Source: Bidens hawaiensis (lineage: Eukaryota > Streptophyta > Magnoliopsida > Asterales > Asteraceae). From it: a DNA stretch of 64,000 nt. The notes beneath the pieces were generated by a model, which worked only from the letters and a program-made list of their open reading frames with translations, ran no database searches and was not told where the DNA came from. Numbering within the stretch: the stretch's first letter is position 1; each line of letters begins with the position of its first letter. Shown one piece after another: positions 33,581 through 44,303 of this stretch. Location: positions 62,001 to 126,000 of the forward strand of contig JAIQDT010000108.1 in the NCBI GenBank assembly GCA_021521415.1, read 5' to 3'. The translations under genes were made by a program, and so were the position numbers.

Positions 33581-36500
33581 ATGTCTGATAACCCAGACAC
33601 CACAATTTCCCCTAGTAAAGGCCGTGTAAAATCAGTGGTTATGTCTACTTTGAAGAAAATCGGCAAGGGTACTCGGGTTGCCGAGGCCTCGTCGGAGGAG
33701 GGAGGGAAGAACAAGGCGGTGAAGAGATGGGATGAGATTCCCTGCAAGTTGAAACAACCTGATTTTGATAATCTCGTCGCCTCTCAGGGTTTTCTCCCTG
33801 AGTATGGTTGTTTGCTCCCGGCGACAGGGCAAACGGCGGCGGATCCTCCCGCCGGCTATATCTCTTTATATTCTCACTTTTTCACCCGCTGTAATCTTCG
33901 TCTTCCGATGACGAGGTTTATAGGTGCGCTCCTCCAATTTTACGGGATTCATATATCTCAAGTCCATCCCTGTGGATTAGTGCGCATGACTCATTTTGAG
34001 TTCATGTGCAAAGCTCAGCGCGAGGAGCCCACCCCTCGGCGCTTTCAATATTTTTATAAGCCGGAAATCCAAGATTCTTGGTTCTCATTCACACCACGCA
34101 GTCAGAAGGTTAAGTGCTGCACTGTTACCTTCAAAAGCCTTCATGACTGGGCTGAAAATTTCTTTTATATCAAGGCTGGTGTTATTCCCATTCGTATGAC
34201 CATGCGCGCGATTACTTCCGCGTCCGCGGATGATGACTTTCTTAAGAATCCATCTGGCGCGTGGGTTAAAAAATTAACTGCTGAACCATCCCCCGCCAAG
34301 AATATTTGCGAGGAAGCGTTGGTGGGGGTTGGTATGAGCAAGAGGTGGACTGACAGCGAGACTGAGCCTGTCATCCATGTTGATGGCTCAGGTGGGTTAT
34401 TTGTTCATTGCATTAATTTTGCGCGAGTATAATTCGTTTTGCTGATATCACTTGTCTTGTTTTATGCAGAAAGCAAGGAATACATCCACGCCGCCTATGA
34501 CGAGCATACAAAAGGTGGCTCTGTCGCCCTGAACGCTGGGGAAGTTGCTTTCCCTGATCGCTTCGATGATATGTTCATCCCTGTCGACTTAGAATTTTGC
34601 TTTGACAGCGATGCGCCTGGTAAGCCCTTGTATTTGTGTTTAGGCCCTTAGAATACCAAATTTGGTTTTAACATTTCTGTTGCGCGTATTGTAGATGCGC
34701 TCGCTAATTATGAGTTGGAGCCTGTGGAAGAGGGAGGGGAGGAGGAAGAAGCTGAAGCGCAAAAACTCAAGCGCAAGGCTAAAGGCAAAACTGGCGCAGG
34801 GGCCAGTAAAAACAGAAAAAAGATGATGCCTCTGTTGCCCAGAATCTTCCTCCTACTCAAGTGAAGGGACTTGAGAAAACCAAGGGTTTTACTTCCAAGT
34901 TTTCCTCGTCTTCTTTGGCTCAAGGTGTGGGCAATCCTCCAGTCCACACGAGGTATGGTGCTGCCACCTCATCTCTGCGCGCGGCGGACAAGGGAAGCGG
35001 TGCTGCGCCTGCTGTTTCGTCTTCTCCAACAGGTATACTTTGTTTATATTTTGTGGTTTTATGAGCGTGATTTCGATAGAGTTATTAATGAAGCTTTGTT
35101 CACTCAAATGTTTGTAGAGCCGGCAACGTTGGTGGCTCAACCTCAGGCGCAGCAAAGTGCCAAGGCTATGCCGAAGGTTGTTTTGAAGTCCTCTGTTTTG
35201 CCCTCAAAAATGGGGAAAATGGACTTCATGGCGATGCTTAATTCGCGGACTACGGTGCTCCAAGGTATTTATTGTGCTTTGATTGTCTGATTTTTTCCTT
35301 TAGTTCAAGTCATGAATCATTTCTGCTTGTTGGTTTTTTCATAGGAATTATAGCTGGCACACAAGCTGCTGGTGTCACTGCTAGTGTTGGCGCCGTTAGT
35401 TCTGCTCCTGCTCCAACAAGTACTGAATCTCCCCTCATTGGGATCACTAAGGAGCAGGCGACTATTTTTCGCGCTGCTCTAACAGCGTCAAGACCTCCCA
35501 CACCTCCTCCTGCGCGCAGCCCTCCTCGTGAGACTATTTTTGATTCTTCCAAGTCGCAGGAGAAGAGACCTGTTATAGAGGATGATGAGGAGGTTAATTT
35601 TGAAAATTCTGATGGTGGCCGCGTAAGCCCTATAGCGCCACGAGATTTCGTGGCGCAGCCTTTTTCTCATGGGGCAGGCAGGAGCTCATCAGCTGGCGCT
35701 AATCTTTCTGCCGGTTCTCCTCAGGTATATGTTTATTTTGCTCCGCTGTGCAGACTTCCAAATTAGTGTTTAGATAACTAAAACCTTTCTTTGCGTTGCT
35801 TTGTGTTTGTAATGAGCCGATCACATATACCGCCTGAGCTGGAGTATCACTGAATAGAGCTCATTCCAATCCTTTGGCGTATGTGAAGACTTTTGGGCTC
35901 ACTCTGTTCCTCCAGCTGAAAGGAGGTTTCAAGAGGACCGCGCTCGCGTGGATTTGCTTAATGACCACCTTTTTGTTGGGTCTGCGTTTTTTGCTGCCTC
36001 CCAAGAGCTTCGCTATGATTATATAAAGGTACGTGATGCCCTTGCGGAGGCCAAGCAAGAGGCTAAGATTTCTGCTTGGAATCTTTCTGATGCCCGAGAG
36101 AAATCTGAGAAACTCCAAGCAGAACTTAGCGAGAACCGGGCAAGTTCCAACGCTGCTTTTATGAAGCGCGGGCTTGAGCTGCAAGCTGCGCGGGAGAAAC
36201 TGCAAGTGGCAGAGGCAGATGCGGCCAAGTACGCACGTCGAGCGCGTGACCTGGAGTTGGCAGTGGAGGTGCATGACCAAACTATCGCGCAGGTTAATAC
36301 TGAAAAATCTTTATTGGAGAGTGAGGTTGCGCGCCTGAAGAAAGAGCTCGATGCTGCGCGAGCGGAAAAGAATGAAGCCTTGGCGGCAGCAGCGTCTGAC
36401 AAAGAAGAGCTAAAACAAGCCAAGGAAACTGTTAAGCTGTTAAACTCTCAAATCCCTGCTCTTGAGACGTCTGTTTCTTCCCTCGCGCAGGACCGTCAAT

Positions 36501-37118
36501 GGCTGATTTCACAGGGTGTGACTCGTTACGCTTATGCCATGAAATACTCAGACGAGTTTCAGACCCTTGTGATGGACTGTAATGCGGCGTCGCGCTTGGT
36601 GGGTCGGGCTGAGGGGTTTAAGGATGGTTATGAATATGGCATGCTAAAGAAGAATCCATCCGACTACCCTTATCAGCTCGACGCTGTCTGCGCTGACATG
36701 GCTGAGGTGGGGGAGAAGTACTTGAATACTCCAATTCCTATCCTTGAGCAGGTATTTTAACCTTAATGAGTTTGCTTGACTTATTTTCATAATATTTTGT
36801 ACTTATACTGTTCCTTGTGACTTGCAGATAGCCGCGCTTGCTGACCAGCCTGATCTTGGCGCTTTAAAGAAATTACTTGATGAATGTGAAGGGACTGGTG
36901 ACAATGATGATGGCGCGGGCAACGCTACCTCTGCCAGCGGCTCTGGCGTGGCCAAAGGACCTACTCCTGACGCTATCATGACAGAAGACGACTATATTCA
37001 AGACGAACAGCTTGATTATGGTAAGTTTGGAGATGACGAGGAGCGGGCTGCGCCAGATGCTGAGGGAGGAAATAATGATGAGGAAGATGAAGAGGCTGAT
37101 ATTAACATAGAGACTTGA
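33581..37118 (+). pseudogene. Seven-exon antisense extra ORF of the Tat element (gypsy-type transposon domain plus coiled coil)
   Basis: Exons are 33581-34391, 34470-34619, 34695-35032, 35118-35264, 35345-35724, 35858-36751 and 36828-37118. All have GT-AG introns of about 75-130 bp with matching phases. The product would be about 1003 aa apart from one missing base in an A run near 34820, which breaks the frame in exon 3. Residues 40-270 match the 'putative gypsy type transposon' domain (PF04195-like; LYSHFFTRCNLRLPMTRFI, HISQVHPCGLVRMTHFEF). A Lys/Glu-rich and Pro/Ser/Ala-rich linker follows. Exon 6 encodes a long Ala/Glu/Lys coiled coil (LQAELSENR, KKELDAARAEKNE), and exon 7 an acidic tail. 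Its function is unknown. Extra ORFs of this sort, some antisense, are known in Tat elements. A second copy's fragment is at 14790-15257. Confidence 0.85.
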
Positions 37119-37920
37119 AAAGCCCTTCTTGTTTTTTTTTTTTTTTTTTTTTGTGTTTGTAGTTTTTACCTCATCATTTGTAAATTTGTAAACTTCTATG
37201 TTTCGGAATGAAATTTTGTTTTTCCCTTATTCGCATCTTGCACATTCCCAATTCATCTCTTTATACTGCATGTGTGTGCTTGTTGAATATAATGTATGCT
37301 TACACATTGAAACTTGAACAAGGTTGTAAGGAAATTATTTTTACTTAATCCTTAACAGTTGTCATATTTCAAGTTATTTTGCGATATTCTGAATATGCTG
37401 ACACGTGCCTTGGCATTTCATTATTCCTCTTTTGCGCGACGTTATCGTGCATTTATTATAGGGAATTATGAATGAGTTTTTTAGCCTTTACGTGTCAGTA
37501 TGTGTTACTCTGCCTATATCCATTATAATCCCATGCGTGGCCCCGACCTGAGACCTTAACAACTATGCTTTGGCATGTGCTTTGCCTTAGTTGTGCTTAG
37601 GTATTTTTATGGTCCAGCTGCGCAATACGTAGGATGGATGCTATGAGTAATTTGAGCTAAGGCTCATATTATTGGGCTAAGGCCCTGACGTTTTAGAGTT
37701 AAAACTCGTTAACGCGTCTGAGCTTGAAGCTCGCGCATGTATGTTTTACTTCGTTTTATTTTTAGTTTGATGTCAATACAATGTTGTCATATTGCTCAAA
37801 ATTAATAAAGGGAAGTGTTAAACATGTATGCAAAAGGTAAAAGAACGCATATTAAGAAAAAATAGAGCGTATCATTGTTCATAATGGCTTAAAAAGCCTT
37901 GATTACAAACTTGACAACTT
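37119..37920. other. Intergenic gap of the Tat element between converging genes
   Basis: The antisense gene ends at 37118 and pol ends at 37921 on the other strand. The gap holds a T run (37131-37152) and no ORF. It presumably carries both 3' ends. Confidence 0.7.
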
Positions 37921-40900
37921 TTACATGAAACATTTTCTAAGTTGTGCTGCGTTCCATGTGCGCGGGATCTTCTTTCCATTTAAATCTTTTAAAGCGTATG
38001 CGCCTTTTCCCAATTCTTCCGAGACTTGATAAGGTCCCTCCCAGTTGGGAGACATCTTTCCCGGGGGTATTGCGCGACTAGCTTCATTGTTCCGAAGGAC
38101 AAAATCATTCTTCTTGAAGTGGCATTCTTTCACGCGCTGATTGAAGTATTTTTCTAGCTTTTTCTTGTATTTGGCTTCACTGATGATAGCCGCCTCTCTG
38201 CGTCCCTCAAGTAAATTGAGATCCAACCTCCTTTCTTGCTCGTTATCCGTCTTACTCATCATGAGCACTCTATAGGATGGGCATCCAATCTCTGCTGGAA
38301 TCATAGCCTCCGTTCCATAGGTTAGGCTGAACGGGGACTCGCCATTGCTGGTTTTGCTTAATGTCCTGTGCGCCCACAGGACATTAGGTAACTCCTCGAC
38401 CCATGCATGGGACTCTCCCTCCAACCTTTTCTTCAGCCCATTCAGCAAGCTTTGGTTCGCGCGTTCCACTTGGCCATTCCCTTGAGGGTGGTATACTGAA
38501 GTGAAGACCTGATTGATGTGCAATTCCTTGAACCAACTGGATATCTTCCTGTCAGTGAATTGTTTGCCATTGTCGCTCACGATTTCCATGGGCAGGCCAA
38601 AACGACATACGATGTGGCTCCAAATAAATTGCTTCATTGCCTCGGCTGTGATTTTTGCCAGTGGCTTGGCTTCAACCCATTTTGTGAAATAGTCTACTGC
38701 CACTACCAAAAACTTTACTCGCCCTGGCGCTTGTGGTGAGGGACCCACAATATCGATTGCCCACTTGTGGAAAGGCCATGCAGAGGTCACCGGAATCAAG
38801 TTGTTCTTTGGCCGCATGGTATTTGGCGCATAGCTCTGACACGCTTTGCATTTTTGGATCTCTTTTAACGCGTCCAAGTACATGTCTGGCCAATAGTAAC
38901 CTGCGTTCATTGCCTTGGCGATCACCATGGGCGGGCCAGCATGTATTCCACAGATTCCTTCGTGTATCTCTCTGATCACATAGCTTGCTTCCTCAGCGTC
39001 TAGGCATTTCATGAGTGGTCCAAGATAAGAGCGTCGATATAACGTACCATCGAGCATTTCGTAGTTCTGCGACTTGTGTCTTATCTTCCTCGCTTGTGCG
39101 CGATCGTCTGGTACCTTTCCCTCCTTCAAGAATTCCATTATTGGAGTTATCCATGATGAAGGTGTTGTATGAATTACAAGAACAGACTTCGCTCCCACTG
39201 ACGGGTTGCTCATTACTTCCACCCTGACATCTTTGCCAAAATGATCGAAGCTGGTTGATGCCATCTTGCTTAGCGCGTCGGCAGACTTATTTTCACTGCG
39301 CGGAATATGTATGATTCTGAAAAAGTCAAATTGTTCGGTGAGTTTCTTCGCCTGCTCTAGATACAGAGGCATGGTGTTCTCCTTGGCATCATAAAGGCCA
39401 TTGACTTGTGCTGCTACCAGGTATGAATCTACATGAGCCTCTAGCTTTTTAACTCCGAACTTGTGCGCGATGCGCAAACCAGCCAGCAGGGCTTCATACT
39501 CAGCTTCATTGTTGGTGCTCTTGAAATCCAACCTGATTGCGTAAGTATACTCATGATTTTCTGGATCCACCAGTTTGAGGCCTACGCCGGACCCTTCGTT
39601 GTTTGAAGCTTCATCAGTGAATAATCTCCAAACTTTTTCTTCATTATTGGCTTGCGGAGGGTCTACTTCGCGCTGAGCCTCTTCGACTTTTCCTTCAGGG
39701 ATTTCTGCGATGAAATCAGCTAAGACTTGTCCCTTGATTGCTGGACGAGGCTTATAGGTGATCGTGTGCTCCCCTAATTCCAGCGCCCATTTTGTCAGCC
39801 TTCCTGAGAACGCGGGACGTCGCAAGACTTGCTGGATGTTGTAATCAGTCAGGATTTCAATAGGATGACCATTGAAATATCTGTGAAGCTTGCGCGACGC
39901 ATGCGTTAGTGATAAAACTAACTTTTCTATGATGGTGTAGCGCGTTTCAGGATCTGTCAGCACCCGACTTACATAATAAATTGGTGTTTGGATTCCCTTG
40001 CGATCCACCAATAATACTGCGCCAATGGCGCGCTCTCCTGCTGACAGGTACAACGTTAAAGTTTCACCAGGTAGTGGAGCTGTGAGCGCAGGCAGATTTA
40101 TCAGACATTCTTTTATCTCACTGAAAGCTTGCTCGGCCTCAGGCGTCCACTTGAATCGGCTTTTCTTTAAGCAATTTCTCAATGTGTTAATGAATGGGGT
40201 AGATTTGCTTGCATGGTTTGCTAGGAACCTGTTAATTGATACCAATCTACCATTCAACTTTTAAACTTCCTTCATGGTGGATGGTGAGGGCATGCCAAGG
40301 ATAGCCTCCACCTTCTCTGGGTTCACCTTGAAACCATCCTTGGTGACCATTACGCCGAGAAATTTCCCTTCTTCCACGCCGAATGTGCATTTGCTCGGGT
40401 TGAGCTTCATGTTTACTTCCTTTAGGCGCCGAAGGGTTTCTTCGATGTCTTTGAGCATTTGTTTTTCCTCCCTGCTTTTAATCACCAAATCATCCACGTA
40501 GACATCTAAGTTTTTTCCAATCTGCTCGTTGAAAATTGCATCCATGAGTCTTTGGTAAGTGGCTCCTGCATTCTTCAAACCAAAGGGCATTTTTGTGTAA
40601 CAGAAAACACCCTTGTCAGTTCTGAAAGCAGTCTTGTCTTCATCCTGTGGTGCCATTTGAATTTGGTGATAGCCCTTATAGGCATCCAGGAAACATTTGA
40701 GCTTAAATGGCACCACAGAGTCCACCTTCATGTCAATGTTTGGGAGGGGGTAACAATCTTTTGGACACGCCTTGTTGAGGTCCTTGAAATCAATGCACAT
40801 TCTCCATGACCCATTGCTCTTCTTTACCATCACAGGATTGGCTACCCATGTTTGATATCGTATTGGGCGAATGATATTCGCGCGCAGTAGATCTTCTACT

Positions 40901-41124
40901 TGCTCATTCATGGCCTCTGTCTTCTCGTCTCCCATGACTCTTTTCTTTTGAGCAATTGGCTCCACGGACTTGAATGTGTTGAGAGAGTGCTGCGCCAGGT
41001 CTCGCGAAACCCCAGTCATATCAGAATGTTGCCACGCGAAGACTGACATATACGTTGTGAGCAATCTTTTCATTCTCACTCTTGTGTCATCTGATATCGT
41101 AGCTCCGATTGTGATTGTTTGTTA
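37921..41124 (-). pseudogene. Tat pol: RT, RNase H, archaeal-type RNase H, integrase
   Basis: One frame continues from protease and is interrupted by TAA at about 41124-41122 (consistent with Glu to stop) and TAA at 40263-40261 (consistent with Gln to stop). RT has DLNKACPKDCYPLPNID, FMDA-equivalent FLDAYKGYHQI and catalytic YVDD (about 40500). A Ty3-type RNase H (YYVSRVL, KLHRYF) is followed by a second RNase H module (LFTDEASNNEGSG, NNEAEYEALLAGL), the Tat dual arrangement. Integrase has an HHCC finger (HEGICGIHAG to CKACQSY), core Asp in WAIDIVGP, Asp in SDNGKQF and Glu in GQVERANQSL, and a C-terminal WEGPYQV domain ending at 37921. Apart from the two stops, all catalytic residues seen are intact. 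Confidence 0.92.
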
Positions 41125-41853
41125 TGGGAATTTTGGGTTGAGAATCCATTCCTCTGGCGCGTTGTTTGCCACTGGAAGCTTCATTCTCCCCTCTCGAGGT
41201 ATACTTATTACTGCGCATAAATGATCTCGGTACACAAATGTTACTCCTGTTGGTGTTGGGAACCCCAACGCGCCATGCGCTGGTGACGGTATGGCGTTGA
41301 ATTGGGCAATCGTTCCTCTACCCAAGATCATACTATGGCATGAAGTGGTGGGCAAGACCAGGAAGTTGATAATTTCAGCTCGCTTGTGCTTCTCATCCCC
41401 CATAGTTAGTTCGAATTGTATCTGACCTAGGGGGTGAATAATTTCGTTTGAGACACCCGAGATTGGTGCACTCACAACTTCGAACCTTGCTTGGTCTGCT
41501 AGATCCAACTTCCTGAAACATTGCTCATACATGATGTCTGACTCACTACCGGTGTCCACCAGGACTCTTGATACCTCATAATGAGCGATGTGTGCAGTAA
41601 TGACTAGAGGACTGCTGATAGACGGGCCTCTTCTGATTCTTGGAAAGATTACTTGTTGCTCTCGCCAATCCCCTTGGATTTGCGCACTTCTCTTCCTCGA
41701 TCCTTGCCCTTGCTTTCTTCCTTCAGCTACACAGATTCTTTTGAATTTTTTACTGGCTGAGGCTCCGTCTGGTTGTTCGTTCTCTGGTTTTGGATTTATT
41801 ACCAGGTGAGCTAACTTGCCTGATTTCACATCTTTTTCGATCGCATCCTTCAA
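41125..41853 (-). CDS. Tat protease and gag-protease linker
   Basis: This reading frame holds the end of the gag linker (a GHNIDACHHLKDAIE-type Cys-His stretch crosses its start) and the aspartic protease with active site VDTGSESDIMY, then LPTTSCHSMILGRG. It is 1 base out of frame with the upstream gag because of an apparent single-A deletion near 41911-41916 in an A run. It ends at TAA where the frame would otherwise run on into RT. Confidence 0.85.
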
Positions 41854-43391
41854 ATGATGGCATGCATCGATGTTGTGCCCTGTGGATTTGTGAAACTCAC
41901 AATATTTGCCACTTTTCGGTGGTCCTTATGGAGTAATGGCCTGGTGTTTTTAAACTGGACATTCTCTGTGCTTAGCACTTGCGAAGGCGTTTTGGTGAGG
42001 GGAGTCCATATTCTTGGTAGAGGTCTGTTAGGCTCTCTGCCGCCTTCCTTCTTGTCACCTTCTCCGCGATTAAGAATGTCTTTTTGGGGTTGGGGTGAAC
42101 TTTGTTGCGCTTGCTTTTCTGCAGGAGAATAATTGGTTTGTTGCAACCTGGACCATACGGAGTTTTGTTTGCCCCTCCTTTCATTGTTGCGTGGTGCTTC
42201 TGTTTGATGCCCTTTATTTCTTGCTCTGTCTTGGGCAATTTGTTTTTCATTTCGCGCGAAGATTCGCGATGCTTCCATAAGCTTAGCCCAAGTGGTTGGC
42301 ATGCCTTCTCTGCTCACGAGAGCTCTGCGGAGTTGATCACTGCGCGCACCTTGTATAAAGGCCACGCGCAAGAGTTGTTCAGTGATGCCTCCAATAGCAA
42401 GAGATTCCTGATTGAAACGAGTTATGTAGTCTTCAATGGTTTCATCATTCCTGCGTACGCAGTGCATGATGTCATCGGGGTCACGCGTGTGTCTGCGCTG
42501 CTGTACAAAGTGAGCCTGGAACTTTTCCAATAGCTCTTCGAACTCATCGATTTGTCCTGTCGGCAAGCTTTCGAACCAGACACGCGCTGCACCCGTGAGG
42601 CAGCGAGCAAACATGTGACACCATGTTGGCATCGTCCAGCTTTCTAAGTTTCCAGTGTTATAAAAACCTTGTAAGAAATCATCTGGATCTGTTGTACCAT
42701 CGTACTTGCCTAAACCACTTGGCATCTTGGTTTTGTGTTGAATGGGAGCCTTCGCAACGCGCTCAGCGAATTTTGAATGTTTTACCAAGATGGCTGGCCT
42801 ATATGGTGTGGTTACGTCCACTTGCCCTTTCGCTTGTGGGTTGTATGGTGTGTATAAATCCATATAAACTTTGGCTCCAGGTGCTATGTGCATGTGTGCG
42901 CGAAGCTGTGAACCTCCTGCATGAGTATCTCGCGTCTTCTTCATGCTGTGCACCTCTTCCTCATCACTAATATCAGCTTGTTCGGTGTGAACAGAATGAC
43001 CGTCTTCCAGCGCGCGCGTCTTTTTTGTTGTTCCCTGAATGGTTTGTTTATCAAATGCGAGCCTTTGTGTTAAATCAGCTAACTTTTTGTGTTTTACCAA
43101 CTCATTGTATTTGTCCATTAAACGCCGTTGTTCGTTTATGAGCCATTCTTTAGGGTTATTGGTTTCAACTTCCGGGCCCATTGGTCCTTTTTGTTTTGTA
43201 CCAGTCAGATTTTGGAACGTGAGATCGTCTGGGGGAGTTTCAGTTTGACTATGAGGTGTTGTGTTGAAGGGATGGTTACTGGTGGTGCGCGCAGTGTCAC
43301 GCGGCGCCCTCAGAACCTGATGTCCCTCATTAACATCCTCAAGCTCATTATCCTCCAGAACTTGATCGTTGTTTCGAACACCGGAAACCAT
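41850..43391 (-). CDS. Tat gag polyprotein, truncated by frameshift
   Basis: It starts at the ATG at 43391, 72 bases after the 5' LTR. Its 513 codons include the retrotransposon gag domain (KYDGTTDPDDFLQGF, GAARVWFESLPTGQIDEFEEL, ETIEDYITRFNQESLAI, ASRIFARNEKQIAQDRARN). The last about 20 residues are out of frame: near 41911 a missing A shifts it away from the conserved Cys-His linker and it stops at 41850. The native product would be a gag-protease-pol polyprotein. Confidence 0.88.
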   Translation of the reverse strand: MVSGVRNNDQVLEDNELEDVNEGHQVLRAPRDTARTTSNHPFNTTPHSQTETPPDDLTFQNLTGTKQKGPMGPEVETNNPKEWLINEQRRLMDKYNELVKHKKLADLTQRLAFDKQTIQGTTKKTRALEDGHSVHTEQADISDEEEVHSMKKTRDTHAGGSQLRAHMHIAPGAKVYMDLYTPYNPQAKGQVDVTTPYRPAILVKHSKFAERVAKAPIQHKTKMPSGLGKYDGTTDPDDFLQGFYNTGNLESWTMPTWCHMFARCLTGAARVWFESLPTGQIDEFEELLEKFQAHFVQQRRHTRDPDDIMHCVRRNDETIEDYITRFNQESLAIGGITEQLLRVAFIQGARSDQLRRALVSREGMPTTWAKLMEASRIFARNEKQIAQDRARNKGHQTEAPRNNERRGKQNSVWSRLQQTNYSPAEKQAQQSSPQPQKDILNRGEGDKKEGGREPNRPLPRIWTPLTKTPSQVLSTENVQFKNTRPLLHKDHRKVANIVSFTNPQGTTSMHAII

Positions 43392-43445
43392 GGTGAAGAT
43401 TTTCAGAGAGAAAATTGATGAAATAGTGGTTTTGTTGCCGTTGTA

Positions 43446-43461
43446 ACAGGTGATGGCGCCA
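43446..43461 (-). other. Primer binding site of the Tat element
   Basis: TGGCGCCATCACCTGT starts one base after the 5' LTR. The TGGCGCC start is common in this lineage. The primer tRNA was not identified. Confidence 0.6.
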
Positions 43462-43462
43462 A

Positions 43463-44298
43463 TGAAGAAGCGTGTATCGACTTACTTGTATACGATCAAC
43501 GTTCCTCGGGTACGAGTGTGCTATATCACCGATGGTTTTCCGAGATACGAGTTCTTCCACCTACAAAACGAACAGTACCGTGAGCTTACCCCTCAGAAAG
43601 GGACAGAGGGGTCCTCTTTGGGGTAACCCTCCGGTGTGAGAATCAGATATTGTAGGAGAGGATAATCAGAATCTGAAAATGAGTAAAGGACTTAGAATAT
43701 ATTTTCTTGCCTGCCTCCAACTGTGGAGGTGGTGTGGTATTTATAGTATTAGGGTTTCCAATGATTGGGCTTAGACCCAATTAGGGCCTTTTTGGCCTCC
43801 TCCTATTGCTTCGCGCCACGTGTACTTAGGACACCTGGTGCTTTTTCATTGATTATTCTCTGACCAAGGTATTTCACCTGATCCATGTGCCATCACGCGG
43901 TGGCACATGGGCTTTGCTGAGATGTCCACCCTTCATTGGCAGCTGTCAATCAACACATTCTTTATTCCTTAAAAGATACCTTCTGGAAGGTTGTCTGATG
44001 AGTACAATCATGGTTGTCCTTATCCTGATTTGGATTAGACTATTGTCTCATTTGTTGTGTGTCGCTTACGCGCGGCCTTTATGCGCCTATCCCGGGGATG
44101 CGCAAGGTCTTCTCTTTATTCTCACACTAAATGTGTGTGTTGTGTGCATATGTGATATGCGCCACGCGCAGATGTTTCATGCGCTTGCGCATAGGTTTTG
44201 GCTTTGTGTCTTCATGACATCCTGATTTCAAGCCTCTTGTCTATATCTTGTGGGTTGACCCGCCCCGCTCGATGTTAAGGCGGGTGCATACCCCTTCA
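43463..44298 (-). repeat. 5' LTR of the Tat element
   Basis: This is the counterpart of 32228-33065. Its promoter TATAAATA is at 43745-43738 on the minus strand. It lacks 2 bp near 43950 compared with the other LTR. Confidence 0.95.
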
Positions 44299-44303
44299 CT
44301 AGG

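Larger units (their letters stand above)
32228..44298 (-). mobile_element. Complete Tat-lineage Ty3/gypsy LTR retrotransposon, TSD CTAGG
   Basis: LTRs of 838 bp (32228-33065) and 836 bp (43463-44298) flank 10.4 kb, with CTAGG on both outer sides (32223-32227 and 44299-44303). The minus strand carries PBS, gag, protease, RT, two RNase H modules and integrase. A separate spliced gene lies on the opposite strand between pol and the 3' LTR. The dual RNase H and the extra ORF place it in the Tat group. By eye the LTRs differ by nine substitutions and one 2-bp indel (about 1.1%), so the insertion is young. The gag-pol frame nevertheless has one frameshift and two stops. Confidence 0.95.

Noticed and set aside
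36019..36423. 134-codon Ala/Ser-rich minus-strand ORF
   Set aside because: It is the shadow of the coiled-coil exon of the antisense Tat gene.
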